From the NCBI GenBank assembly GCA_021811235.1, contig JAJZPG010000023.1, positions 1 through 44,206 of the forward strand: 44,206 nt of DNA. The letters are read 5' to 3'. The notes beneath the pieces were generated by a model. That model ran no database searches, was not told where the DNA came from, and saw nothing but the letters and a program-made list of their open reading frames with translations. Each line of letters opens with the position of its first letter. Positions within the stretch are counted from its first letter, which is position 1. This DNA comes from Pseudomonadota bacterium. Its GTDB lineage: Bacteria > Pseudomonadota > Gammaproteobacteria > Burkholderiales > Thiobacillaceae. The translations under genes were made by a program, and so were the position numbers. Below, piece by piece: positions 8,427-16,935 of the stretch.

Positions 8427-9209
8427 ATGGACAACGCCATGCGCCACGAGGAAATCGCAGTCACCGCGCCAGCGGCGCCGGGCCTGCTCGCACTGCTAAG
8501 CGAGGACGTCGCCTGTGTGTTCCAGCGCGACCCGGCGGCGCGCTCTCGATTTGAAGTGATCACCACCTATCCCGGCGTGCACGCCATCCTGCTGCAGCGC
8601 ATCGCGCATCGCCTGTGGCGCGCGGGACTGCGCTACCCGGCACGCTTCCTCTCGTGGTTCGCGCGGCTGGTGACCAACATCGACATCCACCCCGGCGCGA
8701 CCATCGGCCGCCGCTTCTTCATCGATCACGGCGCCGGCGTGGTGATCGGCGAGACCGCCGAGATCGGCGACGACGTCACCCTGTATCACGGCGTGACGCT
8801 GGGCGGCACCAGCTGGAACAAGGGCAAGCGCCATCCCACCCTGGGGAACAACGTGGTGGTCGGTGCCGGCGCCAAGATCCTGGGGCCGATCGCACTGGGC
8901 GACCACGTGCGCGTCGGCGCCAACTCGGTGGTGGTGAAGGACGTGCCCGCGCACCGCACAGTGGTGGGCATCCCCGGCCGCGTGGTGTTGCGCCAGGACG
9001 AGGGTGGCGCCAACGCGCTCGGCATCAATCTCGACCACCACCTGATTCCCGACCCGGTGGGCAAGGCGATCGCGTGCCTGATGGAGCGCATCGAGGTGCT
9101 GGAAGCGACCCTGCGCCAGCACGGCGAGCCGGTCGACGGGCAGTGCAGCGTCTGTGACGCGGACGAGCTGTGCGGCACCGAGGTGGCGCGCACGATACGG
9201 AAGGCATGA
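8427..9209 (+). CDS. cysE: Nif-linked serine O-acetyltransferase
   Basis: The protein has 260 residues. An N-terminal helical domain is followed by a left-handed beta-helix of hexapeptide repeats (from [20 protein letters not shown] to [19 protein letters not shown]) with the catalytic DHG and the [14 protein letters not shown] loop. It makes O-acetylserine from serine and acetyl-CoA for cysteine synthesis, giving NifS more substrate when nitrogenase is built. GAGGAGG at 8415-8421 supports the ATG at 8427; a GTG directly before it is a less good start. The C-terminal extension carries [11 protein letters not shown], three extra cysteines that may bind metal or relax feedback inhibition. The next gene overlaps its stop codon. 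Confidence 0.93.
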   Translation: MDNAMRHEEIAVTAPAAPGLLALLSEDVACVFQRDPAARSRFEVITTYPGVHAILLQRIAHRLWRAGLRYPARFLSWFARLVTNIDIHPGATIGRRFFIDHGAGVVIGETAEIGDDVTLYHGVTLGGTSWNKGKRHPTLGNNVVVGAGAKILGPIALGDHVRVGANSVVVKDVPAHRTVVGIPGRVVLRQDEGGANALGINLDHHLIPDPVGKAIACLMERIEVLEATLRQHGEPVDGQCSVCDADELCGTEVARTIRKA

Positions 9210-9721
9210 ACATGGACTTGATGGATTTCGACCAGGCGGCGCTGTACTTCGACGACCCGATTTCTCCCGAGGTGGAACGGCTGATCGCCGAGGCGGGCGC
9301 GGGCTACGGCTCGGACGCGACCGAGAGCCTGCTGCTGCGCGCCTACTTCCTGGCGCCCGGTCAGCTGGTGGTGCTGGTGGCGCTGTACCGCTACTACTTC
9401 TACCAGCATCGCCTCGGCGACGCGCTGATCGTGGCCGACCGCACGCTGGCAGCCGCCGGCACCCGGCTGAATTTCCCGGACGACTGGCAGCAGCTGCGCC
9501 CGCAGCACCTGGGCTACGCCGCGATGCGCTCGATCGGCCTGTTGCGCTTCTACCTGATGGTGCTGAAGGCCGCCGGCTACATCAACCTGCGGCTCGGCCG
9601 CGAAGCGCAGGGCGAGGCCATGCTGAAGAAGCTGATCGAAATGGACAGCCACGACCGCCTCGGCGGCAAGAGCCTGCTCGACGTCTACCGGAACGCCCTG
9701 CTTGAAGAGGCGGCGGCGTGA
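9206..9721 (+). CDS. TPR-like nif-operon protein of unknown function
   Basis: A 171-residue, all-helical protein. Helix pairs such as [26 protein letters not shown] and [17 protein letters not shown] look like tetratricopeptide repeats, followed by a longer helix with many Leu and Tyr and a [18 protein letters not shown]-terminus. It is probably soluble. The ATG at 9206 overlaps the cysE stop (ATGA), which implies translational coupling. It sits between cysE and nifW in the maturation operon, so it may scaffold a nitrogenase assembly step. That is inference; I cannot name a family with confidence. Confidence 0.75.
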   Translation: MNMDLMDFDQAALYFDDPISPEVERLIAEAGAGYGSDATESLLLRAYFLAPGQLVVLVALYRYYFYQHRLGDALIVADRTLAAAGTRLNFPDDWQQLRPQHLGYAAMRSIGLLRFYLMVLKAAGYINLRLGREAQGEAMLKKLIEMDSHDRLGGKSLLDVYRNALLEEAAA

Positions 9722-9759
9722 ACCCCGAACCCTCACATCCCCCAACGAAAGGCTGAATC

Positions 9760-10182
9760 ATGGACGACCTGACCCTGGACGAAGCGCTGGAAGACCTCTC
9801 GGCCGCCGAGGAGTTTCTCGAGTATTTCGGCATCGAATACGACGCCCGCACGGTGCAGGTGAACCGCCTGCACATCCTGCAGCGCTTCCACGACTACATC
9901 ACGCAGGCGGGCGAACTACCGGCAGACGAAGCGCCGCGGCGCGCGGTGTATGCGCGCCTGCTGCAGCAGGCCTACGCGGATTTCGTGAGCTCCGACGCCC
10001 TCACCGAAAAGGTGTTCAAGGTGTTCCACATGCACGAGCCGCAGACCACCTTCGTGCCGCTGGCCGAGATCACGCTGAACAAGGCCGGCGCCGCATCCGC
10101 CCCTGCACCGGCCACGGGCGGCTGCGGATGCGGCAGCAGCAGCGGTGGTTCGTGCGGCAGCTCGTCCATCGCAATGGGATAG
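9760..10182 (+). CDS. nifW: NifW, nitrogenase-protecting protein, with Cys-rich tail
   Basis: The 140-residue protein has the NifW core: LEDLSAAEEFLEYFGIEYD at the N-terminus, then LHILQRFHDYI and the FKVF.MHEPQTTFVPL motif at residues 86-101. NifW binds the MoFe protein and helps its maturation or protection against oxygen. The core ends near residue 108. It is followed by an Ala/Pro linker and a tail with GGCGCGSSSGGSCGSS (Cys122, Cys124, Cys132) that is not part of the usual core and could bind metal or a cluster. The gene follows the TPR-like gene by 38 nt and precedes nifZ by 2 nt. Confidence 0.93.
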   Translation: MDDLTLDEALEDLSAAEEFLEYFGIEYDARTVQVNRLHILQRFHDYITQAGELPADEAPRRAVYARLLQQAYADFVSSDALTEKVFKVFHMHEPQTTFVPLAEITLNKAGAASAPAPATGGCGCGSSSGGSCGSSSIAMG

Positions 10183-10184
10183 CC

Positions 10185-10643
10185 ATGGAACAGCGTTTCG
10201 ACTTCGGCGAAGCGGTGCGGCTGACGCGCAACGTGCGCAACGACGGCACCTTTCCCGGCCTGGAAATCGGCAACCTGCTGATCAAGCGCGGCAGCGTCGG
10301 CTACGTGATGAACGTCGGCACCTTTTTGCAGGACCAGGTCATCTACACCGTGAACTTCCTCGACCACGGTCGCGTGGTGGGCTGCCGCGAAGAGGAGCTG
10401 CAGCCGGCCGACGAAACCTGGGTGGAGAGCCTGTTCGAGACACGCGAGAAAGTGGTGGCCCGTTACACGCTGGCAGTGAACGGCGAAGTGCTCGCCGCCG
10501 CCGGCACCGAGGGCGAGGTGTTCAAGGTGCTGCGCGACCTGGCCGACGGCGTGCAGTACCACGTGCGCTTCCCGGGGCATACCCTGCAGGTGCCAGAGTC
10601 CTGTCTGGAATCACCACCTAAGCGGGAAGAAGCCGATGTCTGA
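10185..10643 (+). CDS. nifZ: NifZ, nitrogenase maturation protein
   Basis: A 152-residue NifZ. NifZ helps form the second P-cluster of the MoFe protein. The N-terminal module FDFGEAVRLTRNVRNDGTFPG and then GSVGYVMNVGTFLQDQVIYTVNFLD (residues 37-61) form the small beta-barrel typical of the family, with GCREEELQPADETW after it. The start at 10185 lies 2 nt after the nifW stop, inside a much longer meaningless frame. Its 3' end overlaps the start of nifM by 8 nt, so the three genes are tightly coupled. The C-terminal part, after about residue 90, is family-variable. Confidence 0.92.
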   Translation: MEQRFDFGEAVRLTRNVRNDGTFPGLEIGNLLIKRGSVGYVMNVGTFLQDQVIYTVNFLDHGRVVGCREEELQPADETWVESLFETREKVVARYTLAVNGEVLAAAGTEGEVFKVLRDLADGVQYHVRFPGHTLQVPESCLESPPKREEADV

Positions 10644-11475
10644 GCAGGCCGTCGCCTATCTCGAACTCAAGGCCGCGCAGAATCTGTTCGGCAAGCCGCC
10701 GACCGCGCTGGAGGCGGACGAGCGCGAGCACGTGCGCAAGATGGCCGCCAAACAGTTCGGGCTGGAAGCGCGGGTGCTGGCGGCGCCGGAAGCGCGCGAC
10801 GCCATGGTGCCGCCGGCCAGCCTCGCCGCGGCGATGGAGGAGATCCGCAAGCGCTATGGCGACGAGGCCGACTTCCACGCCGATCTGCAGCACAGCGGGC
10901 TGGACGAGGCGGGCTTCAGGGACGCGCTGGAACGCGAGCTGATGGTCGAGGCCATCCTGGAAAAGGTCGGCACGCGCGCGGCGCAGGTGTCCGACATCGA
11001 CGTGGAGCTGTATTACCAGTACCACCCCGACCAGTTCAGGCGGCAGGAAACCCGGCGCGTCCGCCACATCCTGGTCACCGTCAACGACGACCTGCCGGAC
11101 AACACCCGCCCGGTCGCGCAAAACCGCATCGAGGCCATCGCCGCTCGCCTGGCGCGCGATCCGAAGCGCTTCGAGGAGCAGGCGATGAAGCACTCGGAGT
11201 GCCCCACTGCCCTGCAGGGCGGCCTGCTCGGCGAGATGCCCCGCGGCCAGCTCTATCCCGAGCTGGATGCCGCACTCTTCCTCATGAAGGAAGGCGAAAT
11301 CAGCGGGATCCTGGAGTCGCCCATGGGCCTGCACCTGCTGCGCTGCGACGCCATCGTCCCGGCCGCCGTGCTGTCGCTGAAGGAGGCGCGCGGCCCCATC
11401 CGCACCCTGCTGGAGCAGCGCCGCAAGCGGGTGTGCCAGGGTGCGTGGATCAAGCAGCTGCTGCACGGCGCCTAG
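10636..11475 (+). CDS. nifM: NifM, peptidyl-prolyl isomerase for NifH maturation
   Basis: A 279-residue protein with an N-terminal helical chaperone part (residues 1-135) and a C-terminal parvulin (PpiC) domain (RRVRHILVTVND, then PTALQGGLLGEMPRGQL and GEISGILESPMGLHLLRC). NifM is needed for an active, stable nitrogenase Fe protein. The ATG at 10636 lies inside nifZ (8-nt overlap). It appears to be the last gene of the nifV operon; the Rrf2-type regulator begins 144 nt later, with its own putative operator in the gap. Confidence 0.93.
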   Translation: MSEQAVAYLELKAAQNLFGKPPTALEADEREHVRKMAAKQFGLEARVLAAPEARDAMVPPASLAAAMEEIRKRYGDEADFHADLQHSGLDEAGFRDALERELMVEAILEKVGTRAAQVSDIDVELYYQYHPDQFRRQETRRVRHILVTVNDDLPDNTRPVAQNRIEAIAARLARDPKRFEEQAMKHSECPTALQGGLLGEMPRGQLYPELDAALFLMKEGEISGILESPMGLHLLRCDAIVPAAVLSLKEARGPIRTLLEQRRKRVCQGAWIKQLLHGA

Positions 11476-11537
11476 CAGCTTGCAATCGTGGACGGACGGA
11501 AGAACGATGTCCCCGGCGGGTCGCACATCGCAACATA

Positions 11538-11560
11538 ATAAGAGTATCGTATCCGCTTAT
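11538..11560. promoter_or_regulatory. Imperfect dyad upstream of the Rrf2-type gene, possible operator
   Basis: ATAAG (11538-11542) and CTTAT (11556-11560) form an inverted repeat with centre-to-centre spacing of 18 nt; the arms extend imperfectly as ATAAGAG and ATAAGCG. It lies about 60 nt before the regulator start, in an AT-richer patch that probably contains the promoter. Rrf2-family proteins often control their own gene from such dyads. Confidence 0.45.
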
Positions 11561-11619
11561 CCCGGTAGTGGCCGGCAAGAAGCGGGGTGCGCCCATCAAG
11601 GCATCCCTCAGGAATCAGC

Positions 11620-12084
11620 ATGATCATCAATCGCAGCAGCCAATACACCCTGCAAGTCCTGATGCACCTGGTCGCCCATCCGGCCGGCCGGCCGGTGCTG
11701 GCGCGCGAGCTGGCCGAACAGCTGCACCTGCCCCCCCACTACCTGGCCAAACTGCTGCAGGGTCCCTGCCGCGCCGGCTGGCTGTCGTCGACGCGCGGGC
11801 GCGGCGGCGGCTTCACCCTCACGCCAGGCACCGAAAACCTCACCCTGCTGGAAGTCCTCGCGCTCACCCGCGGCGAACGCCTCACCCGCGAATGCCTGCT
11901 GGGATTCAAGGACTGCGACGACAAGACCGCCTGCGTGATGCATTGCCACTGGAAGCCGATCAAGCAGGAACTGCTGGGGCAGTTCGGCGGCTACACGCTG
12001 GCGCAGCTGGCCTCGTCGCGCACGCGCCTGCCCGGCTGGCTGACGGAGAAAAAGCCGGCGCGCCGCCGCAAAACCGCGCCATAG
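11620..12084 (+). CDS. Rrf2-family transcriptional regulator with Cys cluster
   Basis: A 154-residue regulator. The N-terminal winged helix has the Rrf2 signature (SQYTLQVLMHLV, LARELAEQLHLPPHYLAKLLQ, then the wing STRGRGGGFTLTP). Cys92, Cys99, Cys105 and Cys109 follow in a CX6CX5CX3C arrangement, close to the three cluster-binding cysteines of IscR/NsrR (92, 98, 104 in IscR), so an oxygen-, NO- or iron-sensing [2Fe-2S] or [4Fe-4S] cluster is likely. The ATG at 11620 is preferred over a GTG at 11587 because it gives the family N-terminus. It is located between nifM and the convergent rnf operon, so it may tune nif/rnf or Fe-S genes. Its targets are not shown by the sequence. Confidence 0.88.
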   Translation: MIINRSSQYTLQVLMHLVAHPAGRPVLARELAEQLHLPPHYLAKLLQGPCRAGWLSSTRGRGGGFTLTPGTENLTLLEVLALTRGERLTRECLLGFKDCDDKTACVMHCHWKPIKQELLGQFGGYTLAQLASSRTRLPGWLTEKKPARRRKTAP

Positions 12085-12096
12085 GGCCGCGCCGGA

Positions 12097-12378
12097 TCAA
12101 TCGTCATCGTCGTCGTCGCCCACCCGGCGGCGCGGCACGGTGGCCGGATCGGCGATGATGGCGCGGTAGATCTCCACGCGGTCGCCCGGCTTGAGCCCGG
12201 CGTCGAGCTTGGCGAGCTTGCCGAACACCCCCACCTTGTTGGTCGCCAGGTCGATCTCGGGAAACTGGCGCAGGATGCCGGAACGCTCGATGGCGTCCTG
12301 CACCGTGCAGTCGTCCGGCACTTCGATGCGCAGCCAGACCTGCTGCGCGGGTTCGGAATAGGCGACGGCGATTTGCAT
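12097..12378 (-). CDS. rnfH: RnfH-family small protein
   Basis: A 93-residue ubiquitin-like-fold protein of the RnfH/UPF0125 family (MQIAVAYSEPAQQVWLRIEVP, TVQDAIERSGIL, GVFGKLAKLDAGLKPGDRVEIYRA). It ends in an acidic tail of six Asp. RnfH is encoded last in the rnf operons of diazotrophs, and its molecular role is not settled. It is 12 nt from rnfE on the same strand and converges with the Rrf2-type gene, whose stop lies 12 nt away; no terminator hairpin is obvious in that gap. Confidence 0.9.
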   Translation of the reverse strand: MQIAVAYSEPAQQVWLRIEVPDDCTVQDAIERSGILRQFPEIDLATNKVGVFGKLAKLDAGLKPGDRVEIYRAIIADPATVPRRRVGDDDDDD

Positions 12379-12390
12379 GCTGGATAGGAG

Positions 12391-13065
12391 TTAAGGGTTA
12401 GGAGCCAGGGAAAGGCTTGCCGCAGCTTGGCGCGCGGCCAGGCGCCGGTCGAGCAGGCGCTTGCCGGCAAGCAGGAAGCCCACCACCAGGAAGCCGCCGG
12501 GCGGCAGGATCATCAGCAGGTAGCCACGGTATTCGGGGATCAGGGTCAGCTCCAGGAAGGCGAAGCCCTGGCCCAAGAGCAGATGCGCATTGGCGAACAG
12601 GGTGCCGGAGCCGAGGATTTCGCGCACCCCGCCGATGGCCACCAGCGCAGCGGTGAAGCCCAGCCCCATCATCAGGCCGTCCGCCGCCGACGCCAGCACC
12701 GGCGACTTCGAGGCGAAGGATTCGGCACGCCCGAGAATGGCGCAGTTCACCACGATCAGCGCGATGAACAGGCCGAGCACCTTGTACAGCTCGTGCGCCC
12801 ACGCGTTGAGGCTCATGTCGACCAGGGTGACCAGGGTGGCGATGAGCACGATGTAGACCGGGATGCGCACCTCGTCGCTCACCAGATGCCGCACCGCGGA
12901 GATCAGCACGTTGGAGGCCAGCAGCACCGCCGTGGTGGCGAGCCCCATGCCCAGCCCGTTGGTGGCGCTGCCGGTCACCGCCAGCGTGGGGCACAGCGCG
13001 AGCATCTGGGCGAACACCACGTTGTTGTCCCACAGGCCGTCTTTGGCGATGCGTGCGTACGTCAT
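12391..13065 (-). CDS. rnfE: Rnf complex membrane subunit RnfE
   Basis: A 224-residue inner-membrane subunit with about six hydrophobic helices. The family features [19 protein letters not shown] near the N-terminus and [22 protein letters not shown] (with Cys) near the middle are present. Together with RnfA it forms the membrane core that carries a [2Fe-2S] cluster and moves electrons across the membrane. The ATG overlaps the rnfG stop (ATGA). Length and motifs are complete. It is the sixth gene of rnfABCDGEH. Confidence 0.95.
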   Translation of the reverse strand: MTYARIAKDGLWDNNVVFAQMLALCPTLAVTGSATNGLGMGLATTAVLLASNVLISAVRHLVSDEVRIPVYIVLIATLVTLVDMSLNAWAHELYKVLGLFIALIVVNCAILGRAESFASKSPVLASAADGLMMGLGFTAALVAIGGVREILGSGTLFANAHLLLGQGFAFLELTLIPEYRGYLLMILPPGGFLVVGFLLAGKRLLDRRLAARQAAASLSLAPNP

Positions 13066-13685
13066 GATTGGCCCTCTTTTAATTCACCCAGCATGCGCGG
13101 CTTCTCCCGCGCGAACAGCTCCAGCCCGCCCTTGACCGCGCGCACCACGGCGCGCGGCGTGATGGTGGCGCCGGCGAACTGGTCGAACACGCCGCCGTCC
13201 TTTTTCACCGCCCACTTGTCCGCCGGCGGCGCACCCAGCGACTTGCCTTCGAATGCGTGGATCCAGGGGTCCTTGGCGGGCTCGATCTTGTCGCCCAGAC
13301 CCGGCGTTTCCGTGTGCTTCAGCACGCGCACGCCGAGCAGCTGGCCGTCGCGCGCCACCCCCATGATGCAGACGACGGGGCCGGCGTAGCCGCGCGCCGC
13401 GGTCTGGAACACCACCGCCTCCACCTTTCCGGCACGGCGCGCGCGATAGACGGTCACTGCGCCGTCGGGGGCACCAATCAGGACGGTGTCCTTGAGCAGA
13501 TCGTTTTCGTACTGCCCCGGCAGCACCTGCGCCAGCGAAGCCTGGAGGTCGCGCGCGGCGGCGGCCTGGATGTCGGCGTCGGTGGCGCGCGAAGCCACCG
13601 CCAGCGCGCCGCTGGTCAGCAGCACCACGCTGCCGAGCAGCAGGGTCTGGTAGGAGAGTTGGGCACGCAGCGCGGCGAGGTTCAT
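13062..13685 (-). CDS. rnfG: Rnf complex FMN subunit RnfG
   Basis: The 207-residue protein has one N-terminal transmembrane helix ([19 protein letters not shown]) and a periplasmic FMN-binding domain. The covalent flavinylation motif is seen as [15 protein letters not shown], with Thr174 as the expected FMN attachment site by ApbE; Ala replaces the more usual Ser/Thr at the first position of the (S/T)GAT motif. [13 protein letters not shown] is the conserved segment before it. The start at 13685 gives this N-terminus and overlaps the rnfD stop. No apbE gene is in the window. Confidence 0.94.
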   Translation of the reverse strand: MNLAALRAQLSYQTLLLGSVVLLTSGALAVASRATDADIQAAAARDLQASLAQVLPGQYENDLLKDTVLIGAPDGAVTVYRARRAGKVEAVVFQTAARGYAGPVVCIMGVARDGQLLGVRVLKHTETPGLGDKIEPAKDPWIHAFEGKSLGAPPADKWAVKKDGGVFDQFAGATITPRAVVRAVKGGLELFAREKPRMLGELKEGQS

Positions 13686-14749
13686 GCGGCGTCCTTCTTC
13701 GCGGGCTGGGCGGCGAGAATGTCGCCCTTGCGCGTGCGGCCGTAGATGCGCGGTTTCACATAGCGGTCGATCATGGGCGTGGCGGCGTTCATCAGCATGA
13801 CCGCGAAGGCGACGCCTTCCGGATAGGCGCCCCAGGTGCGGATGACATAGGTGAGCAAACCGCAGCCCAGGCCGAAGGCGAGCTGCCCGGCGGCGGTGTT
13901 CGGCGAGGTGACCGGGTCGGTGGCGATGAAGAAGGCGCCCAGCATCACCCCGCCGGACAGCAGGTGATAGAGCGGACCGGCGTAGTGGCCGGGATCGATC
14001 AGATTCATCAGCAGCGCGGGCAGCGCCACCCCGGCGAGCATGGCGACCGGGGCATGCCAGGTGATGATGCGGCGCGCGATCAGGAACACGCCGCCGAGCA
14101 GGATCAACAGGGCGGCGGTTTCGCCCAGGCTGCCGCTGCGCTCGCCCCACAGCGCCTGCAGCGGAGAATAGTGCCCGGAGAGCGCCTGCTGCAGATCGAG
14201 GCCGCGGGTGAATTCGGTCTTGACGTGGCCCAAGAGCGAGGCGCTGCTCACGGCGTCGAGCTGGGTGCCGCCGAAGGTCACGGCGAGACTGTCGAGCATG
14301 CCCGGCAGCTGGCTCATCGGCGGCACCCAGGTCGTCATCTCGAGCGGGAAGGAAATCAGCAGCATGACGCGCGCCGCCATCGCCGGATTGAACACGTTCT
14401 GTCCAATCCCGCCGAACACCTGCTTGCCGACGATCACCGCGAACAGCGACCCCACCACGGCGATCCACCACGGCGCCCACGGCGGCAGCGACAGCGCCAG
14501 CAGCCAGGCGGTCAGCACGCCGGAGCCGTCCAGGAGCGCCGGCTTCACTGCGCGCTGCTGCAGCCTGAGCACGGCGGCTTCGCCGGCCACCGCCGCGAGC
14601 AGCGAGACCGTCCACAGGTACACCGCCGGCCAGCCGTACAGCCAGAAGCCGAACAAGGTCGCCGGCACCAGCGCCAGCATCACCGTCGCCATGATGCGCG
14701 ACACGCTGGTGGGGGCGTGGGCATGGGGCGAGTGAGCGAGCGGCGTCAT
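13682..14749 (-). CDS. rnfD: Rnf complex membrane subunit RnfD
   Basis: A 355-residue polytopic subunit homologous to NqrB, with about nine to ten membrane helices. The covalent FMN region FFIATDPVTSPNTAAGQ lies near residues 270-286, and GGIGQNVFNPAMAARV is the conserved loop near residue 113. The ion-translocating route is thought to involve RnfD. The C-terminus is charged ([19 protein letters not shown]). It overlaps the stop of rnfC and the start of rnfG by 4 nt each, indicating coupled translation. Confidence 0.95.
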   Translation of the reverse strand: MTPLAHSPHAHAPTSVSRIMATVMLALVPATLFGFWLYGWPAVYLWTVSLLAAVAGEAAVLRLQQRAVKPALLDGSGVLTAWLLALSLPPWAPWWIAVVGSLFAVIVGKQVFGGIGQNVFNPAMAARVMLLISFPLEMTTWVPPMSQLPGMLDSLAVTFGGTQLDAVSSASLLGHVKTEFTRGLDLQQALSGHYSPLQALWGERSGSLGETAALLILLGGVFLIARRIITWHAPVAMLAGVALPALLMNLIDPGHYAGPLYHLLSGGVMLGAFFIATDPVTSPNTAAGQLAFGLGCGLLTYVIRTWGAYPEGVAFAVMLMNAATPMIDRYVKPRIYGRTRKGDILAAQPAKKDAA

Positions 14750-16245
14750 GCGGTGGCCTCCGTCGTGGCGGCGCGGGCGGCGGCTTCCTTCGCCGCTGCT
14801 TCCCTTGCTTCCTTGGCGGCCTTGCGCGCGGCGGCCGCTTCCTCGCGTTCACGCGCGATGCGTTCCATGCGCGCGCTGCGTTCCGCCGCCAGTTTTTTGG
14901 TGGCTTCCTGCTTCAGCTTGCCGCGCGCCTGCGCCATCAGTTCGCCCTTGGCGTAGTTGAAGTAATGCACGAGCGGGATGCTGGACGGGCACACGTAGGA
15001 ACAGGAGCCGCAGCCGATGCAATCCTTGAGGCCGAGCGCCACGGCGGCGGCAAGATCGTCGGTGCGGATGCGGGCGGCCATTTCCAGCGGCAGCAGCCCC
15101 ACCGGACAGGCGCGCACGCAACTGGAGCAGCGGATGCAGGGCGCGGGCTGGGTGAGCCCGATCTCGCTCTGCGTCAGCGCCAGCACACCGCTCGTGCCCT
15201 TCACCACGGGCACGCTGGTGTGCGTCAATTGATGGCCCATCATCGGGCCGCCCAGCACCAGACGGGCGGGTCTTGCGTTGAAACCGCCGCAGGCGTCGTA
15301 CAGCGCCTGCACCGGCGTGCCGAGCGGGACCTCCAGGTTGGCGGGCTGCGCGACCGCGCCGCCGCTGACGGTGACGATGCGCGACACCAGCGGGCGACCG
15401 AGGCAGATGGCCTGCTGCACCGCCCACGCAGTGGCGACGTTGTGCACCAGCACGCCGATGTCGGCGCTGCGGCTTTCAGCCGGCACTTCGCGGCCGAGCA
15501 GCACCTGGATCATCTGCTTTTCCCAGCCCATCGGATACATTGCGGGCACCGCCCGGATCTCGACCCCGGTAGCGGCCGCCGCCGCCCGCATCGCGGCCAG
15601 TGCCTCGGGTTTGTTGTCCTCGATGCCGACCAGGGCGTTTGCCGCGCCGACGGCACGCTGCATGAGGCGGATGCCGCTGACGATCTCCGCCGCCCGCTCG
15701 CGCATGATGCGGTCGTCGCAGGTGAGGTAGGGCTCGCATTCGCCGCCGTTGATGATCAGGGTGTCCACTCCGCTCTTGCGCGAAGCGTCGAGTTTCACCA
15801 TCGACGGGAAGGCGGCGCCGCCCAGCCCCACGACGCCGGCGGCGCCGACGCGCGCGGCGATGTCGTCCGGCGCCAGTGCGAACGGATCGGCGGGCACGTC
15901 GGCCTCGATCCAGCGTCCCTCGCCGTCGGGTTCGATGATCACGGTGGCGGCGGGCAGGCCGGACGGGTGCGGCGCGGGGTGGTCGCCGATGGCCGTCACC
16001 CAGCCCGAGGTGGGGGCATGCACCGGCGCGGATATGTTGCCCTGGCCGGCGCCGATGAGCTGGCCGGCGAGCACCTTTTCGCCCACCCGCACCACCGGCT
16101 TGGCGGGTGCGCCGATGTGCTGCTGCAGCGGCACGTACAGGCGCTGCTGCAAGGGCATGGCGCGGATGGCGGTGTCGGCCGAGGACGCCTTGCGCCCCTC
16201 GGGATGCACGCCGCCGCGCGGCTTCAGACGAGACAGAAAACTCAC
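14746..16245 (-). CDS. rnfC: Rnf complex Fe-S/NADH-binding subunit RnfC
   Basis: A 499-residue peripheral subunit. It has an N-terminal RnfC barrel (FLSRLKPRGGVHPEGRK), a Complex I 51-kDa-like flavin/NADH domain (GVVGLGGAAFPSMVKL, INGGECEPYLTCDDR) and two [4Fe-4S] motifs, CIRCSSCVRACPVG and CIGCGSCSYVCPSS. A long Ala/Lys/Glu helix forms the C-terminus. The likely start is GTG at 16245, with GGAGGG 5 nt upstream, giving the canonical N-terminus; the ATG at 16332 would add an unrelated basic stretch reading through tandem repeats. In diazotrophs RnfC exchanges electrons with NADH and feeds ferredoxin or flavodoxin. Confidence 0.93.
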   Translation of the reverse strand: MSFLSRLKPRGGVHPEGRKASSADTAIRAMPLQQRLYVPLQQHIGAPAKPVVRVGEKVLAGQLIGAGQGNISAPVHAPTSGWVTAIGDHPAPHPSGLPAATVIIEPDGEGRWIEADVPADPFALAPDDIAARVGAAGVVGLGGAAFPSMVKLDASRKSGVDTLIINGGECEPYLTCDDRIMRERAAEIVSGIRLMQRAVGAANALVGIEDNKPEALAAMRAAAAATGVEIRAVPAMYPMGWEKQMIQVLLGREVPAESRSADIGVLVHNVATAWAVQQAICLGRPLVSRIVTVSGGAVAQPANLEVPLGTPVQALYDACGGFNARPARLVLGGPMMGHQLTHTSVPVVKGTSGVLALTQSEIGLTQPAPCIRCSSCVRACPVGLLPLEMAARIRTDDLAAAVALGLKDCIGCGSCSYVCPSSIPLVHYFNYAKGELMAQARGKLKQEATKKLAAERSARMERIAREREEAAAARKAAKEAREAAAKEAAARAATTEATA

Positions 16246-16263
16246 GGCTGCCCTCCTTCGGAA

Positions 16264-16360
16264 GGGCAGATGCAAGGTACAAGGTACAAGGTACAAGAGG
16301 CGCGAGCGGCCTCGCCGAGCTTTTTCTTGCATCTTGAATCTTGCATCTTGAATCTGTGCT
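16264..16360. repeat. Short tandem repeats in the rnfB-rnfC gap
   Basis: The 118-nt gap between rnfB and rnfC holds two short arrays: AAGGTAC repeated three times with a partial fourth unit (about 16274-16300), and CTTGCATCTTGAAT repeated twice (about 16327-16354). No gene is seen in it. All other rnf junctions are overlaps or very short, so these repeats break an otherwise tight operon. Confidence 0.7.
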
Positions 16361-16363
16361 TGT

Positions 16364-16924
16364 TCATGCCGCCAGCACCCCTTCGTTCGCCGCCCGGGGC
16401 TGCACGTCGGGCTTGAGCCAGCCCCACGACTGCAGGGTGGGTGGAATCGGGCGCAGCAGGATGGCTTCGGTCGGGCACACCTCGACGCAGCTGCCGCAGG
16501 CGGTGCAGGCTTCCTTGAACACGGCGTGGATGTGCTTGGCAGCGCCTAGGATGGCGTCGGTGGGGCAGACCTTGTAGCAGCGGGTGCAGCCGATGCACAG
16601 TTCTTCGCGCACGTCGGCGATGCTGGGCACGGCGTCTTTCACGCCCGACAGATCGGCTTCCACGCCCAGCTTGGCCGCCAGCGCCGCCACGACCGCACGC
16701 CCGCCGGGCGGGCACAGTGTCACCGGGGCGCTGCCGTCGGCCAGGGCCTGCGCCGCGCCGGTGCAGCCGGGGTAGCCGCACTGGCCGCATTGCGAACCGG
16801 GCAGAAGGGCTTCGAGCTCCTCGACCAGCGGGTTGCCCTCCACCTTGAAGAAGCGCGCCGCCAGGCCGAGGATCAGGCCCAGCACGACGCCGAGCACAGT
16901 GAGACTGATCAGGGGAACGATCAT
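16364..16924 (-). CDS. rnfB: Rnf complex multi-cluster ferredoxin subunit RnfB
   Basis: The 186-residue protein has an N-terminal membrane anchor (residues 1-22, [19 protein letters not shown]). It is followed by a Fe-S domain with [14 protein letters not shown] and Cys71, and two ferredoxin [4Fe-4S] motifs, [14 protein letters not shown] and [14 protein letters not shown]. RnfB is the entry or exit point for ferredoxin electrons. The ATG at 16924 lies 11 nt downstream of the rnfA stop; the longer frame upstream is a shadow of rnfA. The C-terminal tail ([16 protein letters not shown]) resembles other proteobacterial RnfB. Confidence 0.95.
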   Translation of the reverse strand: MIVPLISLTVLGVVLGLILGLAARFFKVEGNPLVEELEALLPGSQCGQCGYPGCTGAAQALADGSAPVTLCPPGGRAVVAALAAKLGVEADLSGVKDAVPSIADVREELCIGCTRCYKVCPTDAILGAAKHIHAVFKEACTACGSCVEVCPTEAILLRPIPPTLQSWGWLKPDVQPRAANEGVLAA

Positions 16925-16935
16925 GACGGTGCGCC

